DNA of 64,000 nucleotides. Origin: Erythrobacter cryptus DSM 12079 (GTDB taxonomy: Bacteria > Pseudomonadota > Alphaproteobacteria > Sphingomonadales > Sphingomonadaceae). Positions 62,304 through 64,000 of the stretch are shown here, in pieces. Made by a program: the position numbers and the translations under genes. Where the stretch lies: assembly GCF_000422985.1 (NCBI RefSeq), contig NZ_AUHC01000002.1:124001-188000 (forward strand), given 5' to 3'. Below the pieces are notes generated by a model. The model made no database searches and had not been told where the DNA came from. It saw only the letters and a list, made by a program, of their open reading frames with translations. The stretch's first letter is position 1. Every line of letters starts with the position of its first letter.

Positions 62304-64000
62304 TCAGCTTGCCAGCAGGCTCGCATTGCCCCCGGCGGCGGTGGTGTCGATCGTCACCACCCGCTCGGTGGCAAAGCGCGGCACGTAATGCGGCCCGCCC
62401 GCCTTGGGCCCGGTGCCCGACAGGCCCTCGCCGCCGAAGGGCTGGCTTTCCACCACTGCGCCGATCTGGTTGCGGTTGATGTAGAGATTGCCGACCCGCG
62501 CGCGCGCTGCCACCAGCCGGTGGGTGGCGGCGATGCGGCTGTGGAGGCCGAGGGTAAGGCCATAGCCGGTGGCATTGATGGCCTCGATCACCTCCTCGAT
62601 TGTCCCTGCGGCAAAGCGCGCGACGTGGAGCACAGGGCCGAAATGCTCCTCCTCGAGCACCTCGATCCCGGGCACTTCGATGATCGTGGGAGCGACAAAG
62701 CAGCCCCGCGCCGCCTCGGGCGGCAAGGGCAGGCGCGCAACCGGCCAGCCGCGCGCGGCTGAGGCGGCGATATGCGCCTCGAGCCGGCGCTGCGCGGCCG
62801 CGTCGATCACCGGGCCGACGTCGGTCGCAAGCCGGGTGGGATCGCCCACGTTGAGCGCCTCAAAGCCGCCGCGGATCATCGTCAGCATCAAATCGGCGAC
62901 ATCTTCCTGGAGATAGAGCACCCGCAGCGCCGAACAGCGCTGCCCGGCGCTCTGGAAGGCGCTTGCCAGCACGTCGCGCACCACCTGTTCGGGCAGGGCC
63001 GAGGAATCAACGATCATCGCGTTCTGCCCGCCGGTTTCAGCGATCAGCGTGGCGATCGGCCCCTCGCGGGCGGCAAGCGCCCGGTTGATCGCGCGGGCCG
63101 TGGCGGTCGATCCGGTAAACGCCACCCCGGCAAGGCGCGGATCGGCGGTCAGCATCGCGCCGACCTCGGCCCCGCCGGGCACGAGTTGCAGCGCCTCGGG
63201 CGGGATCCCGGCCTCGTGGCACAGCTTGACCGCAAGCACCGCGATGAGCGGGGTTTGCGGCGCGGGCTTGGCCAGCACCGCATTGCCGGCAGCCAGCGCC
63301 GCGGCAGCCATGCCGGTGAAGATCGCCAGCGGGAAGTTCCACGGCGCGATCGTGGCAAACACCCCGCGCCCGTGGAGGCTGAGGCGGTTGTCCTCGCCGG
63401 TCGGCCCGGGCAGGATCAGCGGGGCGGCAAAGTGGCGCCGCGCCTCGGCGGCATAGTAGCGCAGGAAATCAACCGCCTCGCGCAGCTCGAGCACGGCATC
63501 GACCAGGGTCTTGCCGGCCTCGCGCTGGCACAGGCTGATAAGCTCGGCGCTGTGCGCCTCGAAGCGGTTGGCCGCTTCCTCGAGCAGCAGGGCGCGCTTC
63601 TCGCCGCCAAGCGCGTCCCAGCCCGGCTGGATCGCCTGCGCCCGGGCAAAGGCCGCCGCCACCTCATCGGCCCGGGCCGGGCGCACCGTGCCGACGATGT
63701 GCGCGCGGTCATGCGGCGCGCTGATCGGCAGGGCCTCGCCCGGCGCGGCCCCATCCCCGGCAAAGGTCGGCGCGGCGCGCCACTGGACATCGGCGAGCAT
63801 GTCGAGACGCGCAAGCAGCGGCGCGCGCACCAGCGGATCGGCAAGGTCGATCCCGGCGCTGTTCTGCCGCGCGCCGAAGATGTCGCGCGGCAGCGGGATC
63901 GACGGGTTGCGCCGGGGGCTGAGCGCGGCAAGCTCGGCCACCGGATCGCCCACCAGCGCCGCGGCAGGCACAGCCGCATCGGCGAGGCGGTTGACGAAGC
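62304..64000 (-). CDS. putA: Bifunctional proline dehydrogenase / P5C dehydrogenase PutA (C-terminal part)
   Basis: The C-terminal 565 codons are in the window; the gene continues beyond the right edge. Visible is the aldehyde dehydrogenase half (L-glutamate semialdehyde to glutamate): APWNFPLAIFTGMAAAALAAG, LIAETGGQNAMIV (catalytic Glu), SAGQRCSALRVLYL (catalytic Cys) and the closing ESQPFGGEGLSGTGPKAGGPHYV. The PutA link peptide FVNRLADAAVPAAAL at the window edge continues into the proline dehydrogenase part, which is why PutA rather than a stand-alone P5C dehydrogenase is called. It degrades proline to glutamate, complementing gltBD. Confidence 0.93.
   Translation of the reverse strand, partial: FVNRLADAAVPAAALVGDPVAELAALSPRRNPSIPLPRDIFGARQNSAGIDLADPLVRAPLLARLDMLADVQWRAAPTFAGDGAAPGEALPISAPHDRAHIVGTVRPARADEVAAAFARAQAIQPGWDALGGEKRALLLEEAANRFEAHSAELISLCQREAGKTLVDAVLELREAVDFLRYYAAEARRHFAAPLILPGPTGEDNRLSLHGRGVFATIAPWNFPLAIFTGMAAAALAAGNAVLAKPAPQTPLIAVLAVKLCHEAGIPPEALQLVPGGAEVGAMLTADPRLAGVAFTGSTATARAINRALAAREGPIATLIAETGGQNAMIVDSSALPEQVVRDVLASAFQSAGQRCSALRVLYLQEDVADLMLTMIRGGFEALNVGDPTRLATDVGPVIDAAAQRRLEAHIAASAARGWPVARLPLPPEAARGCFVAPTIIEVPGIEVLEEEHFGPVLHVARFAAGTIEEVIEAINATGYGLTLGLHSRIAATHRLVAARARVGNLYINRNQIGAVVESQPFGGEGLSGTGPKAGGPHYVPRFATERVVTIDTTAAGGNASLLAS

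Overview
This window is a high-GC chromosomal stretch that most resembles an alphaproteobacterium of the order Sphingomonadales (Sphingomonas/Novosphingobium/Erythrobacter type). The evidence is gene content: a MipZ-type division ATPase, a CIRCE-controlled groESL operon, a TonB-ExbB-ExbD-ExbD operon, exosortase A-associated polysaccharide genes, GlpX-type FBPase, and strong third-position GC in every frame judged real. I see no insertion sequence, prophage or CRISPR array. Assignment to a genus is not possible by eye.

Layout. 1-145: start of a DUF2853 gene running off the left edge. 249-2431: heat-shock groES-groEL with CIRCE operator and terminator. 2476-7054: secreted and surface proteins (a crystallin/PAN protein, two paralogous lipoproteins, a Tat-exported protein with six FPGDMF hexapeptides, an FAD enzyme, two further exported proteins). 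7106-13856: ECF sigma factor convergent with a Ser/Thr kinase-TPR protein, followed by a large trimeric autotransporter adhesin. 14109-20461: tRNA-Gly(UCC), panC, mipZ, a J-domain protein, phosphomannomutase/phosphoglucomutase, an Lhr-type helicase and a perfect parS site. 20487-23169: TonB energy-transduction operon. 23584-31433: exported proteins of unknown role, homoserine dehydrogenase, FBPase II, an ALO-type flavoprotein, thiolase and MaoC hydratase. 31538-35440: part of an exosortase A polysaccharide locus (O-ligase diverging from a glycosyltransferase). 35697-41798: gltBD. 41808-50691: a tightly coupled seven-gene membrane glycosylation operon. 50874-52737: Lon-N-domain protein, CnoX-like thioredoxin, tRNA-Gly(GCC). 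52789-57403: truncated haemoglobin, DUF3034 protein, cupredoxin and GGDEF-EAL protein. 57536-59846: TonB receptor with His-rich loop and a 7-3-7 Zur-like operator. 59851-64000: saccharopine dehydrogenase-like reductase, dCTP deaminase, an exported papain-fold-like protein, and the C-terminal half of PutA.

Functional links. MipZ and parS belong to the same chromosome-segregation/division machinery. The TonB-ExbB-ExbD operon would energise receptors such as the one at 57574. The O-ligase, glycosyltransferases and phosphomannomutase point to an envelope rich in polysaccharide. Three genes or operons for exported/surface products (crystallin/PAN protein, lipoprotein pair, adhesin) share a CTGTCCGGTT-type leader element, which suggests a common control.

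The most interesting unexplained pieces are: the globin/DUF3034/cupredoxin/c-di-GMP module, whose cupredoxin shows amicyanin-like copper ligand spacing; the FPGDMF repeat protein, whose repeat copies differ only at synonymous positions; the shared leader element; and the seven-gene glycosylation operon. Start codons were moved inward from the longest open frame where a Shine-Dalgarno sequence, signal peptide or family length argued for it; those choices are stated per gene.
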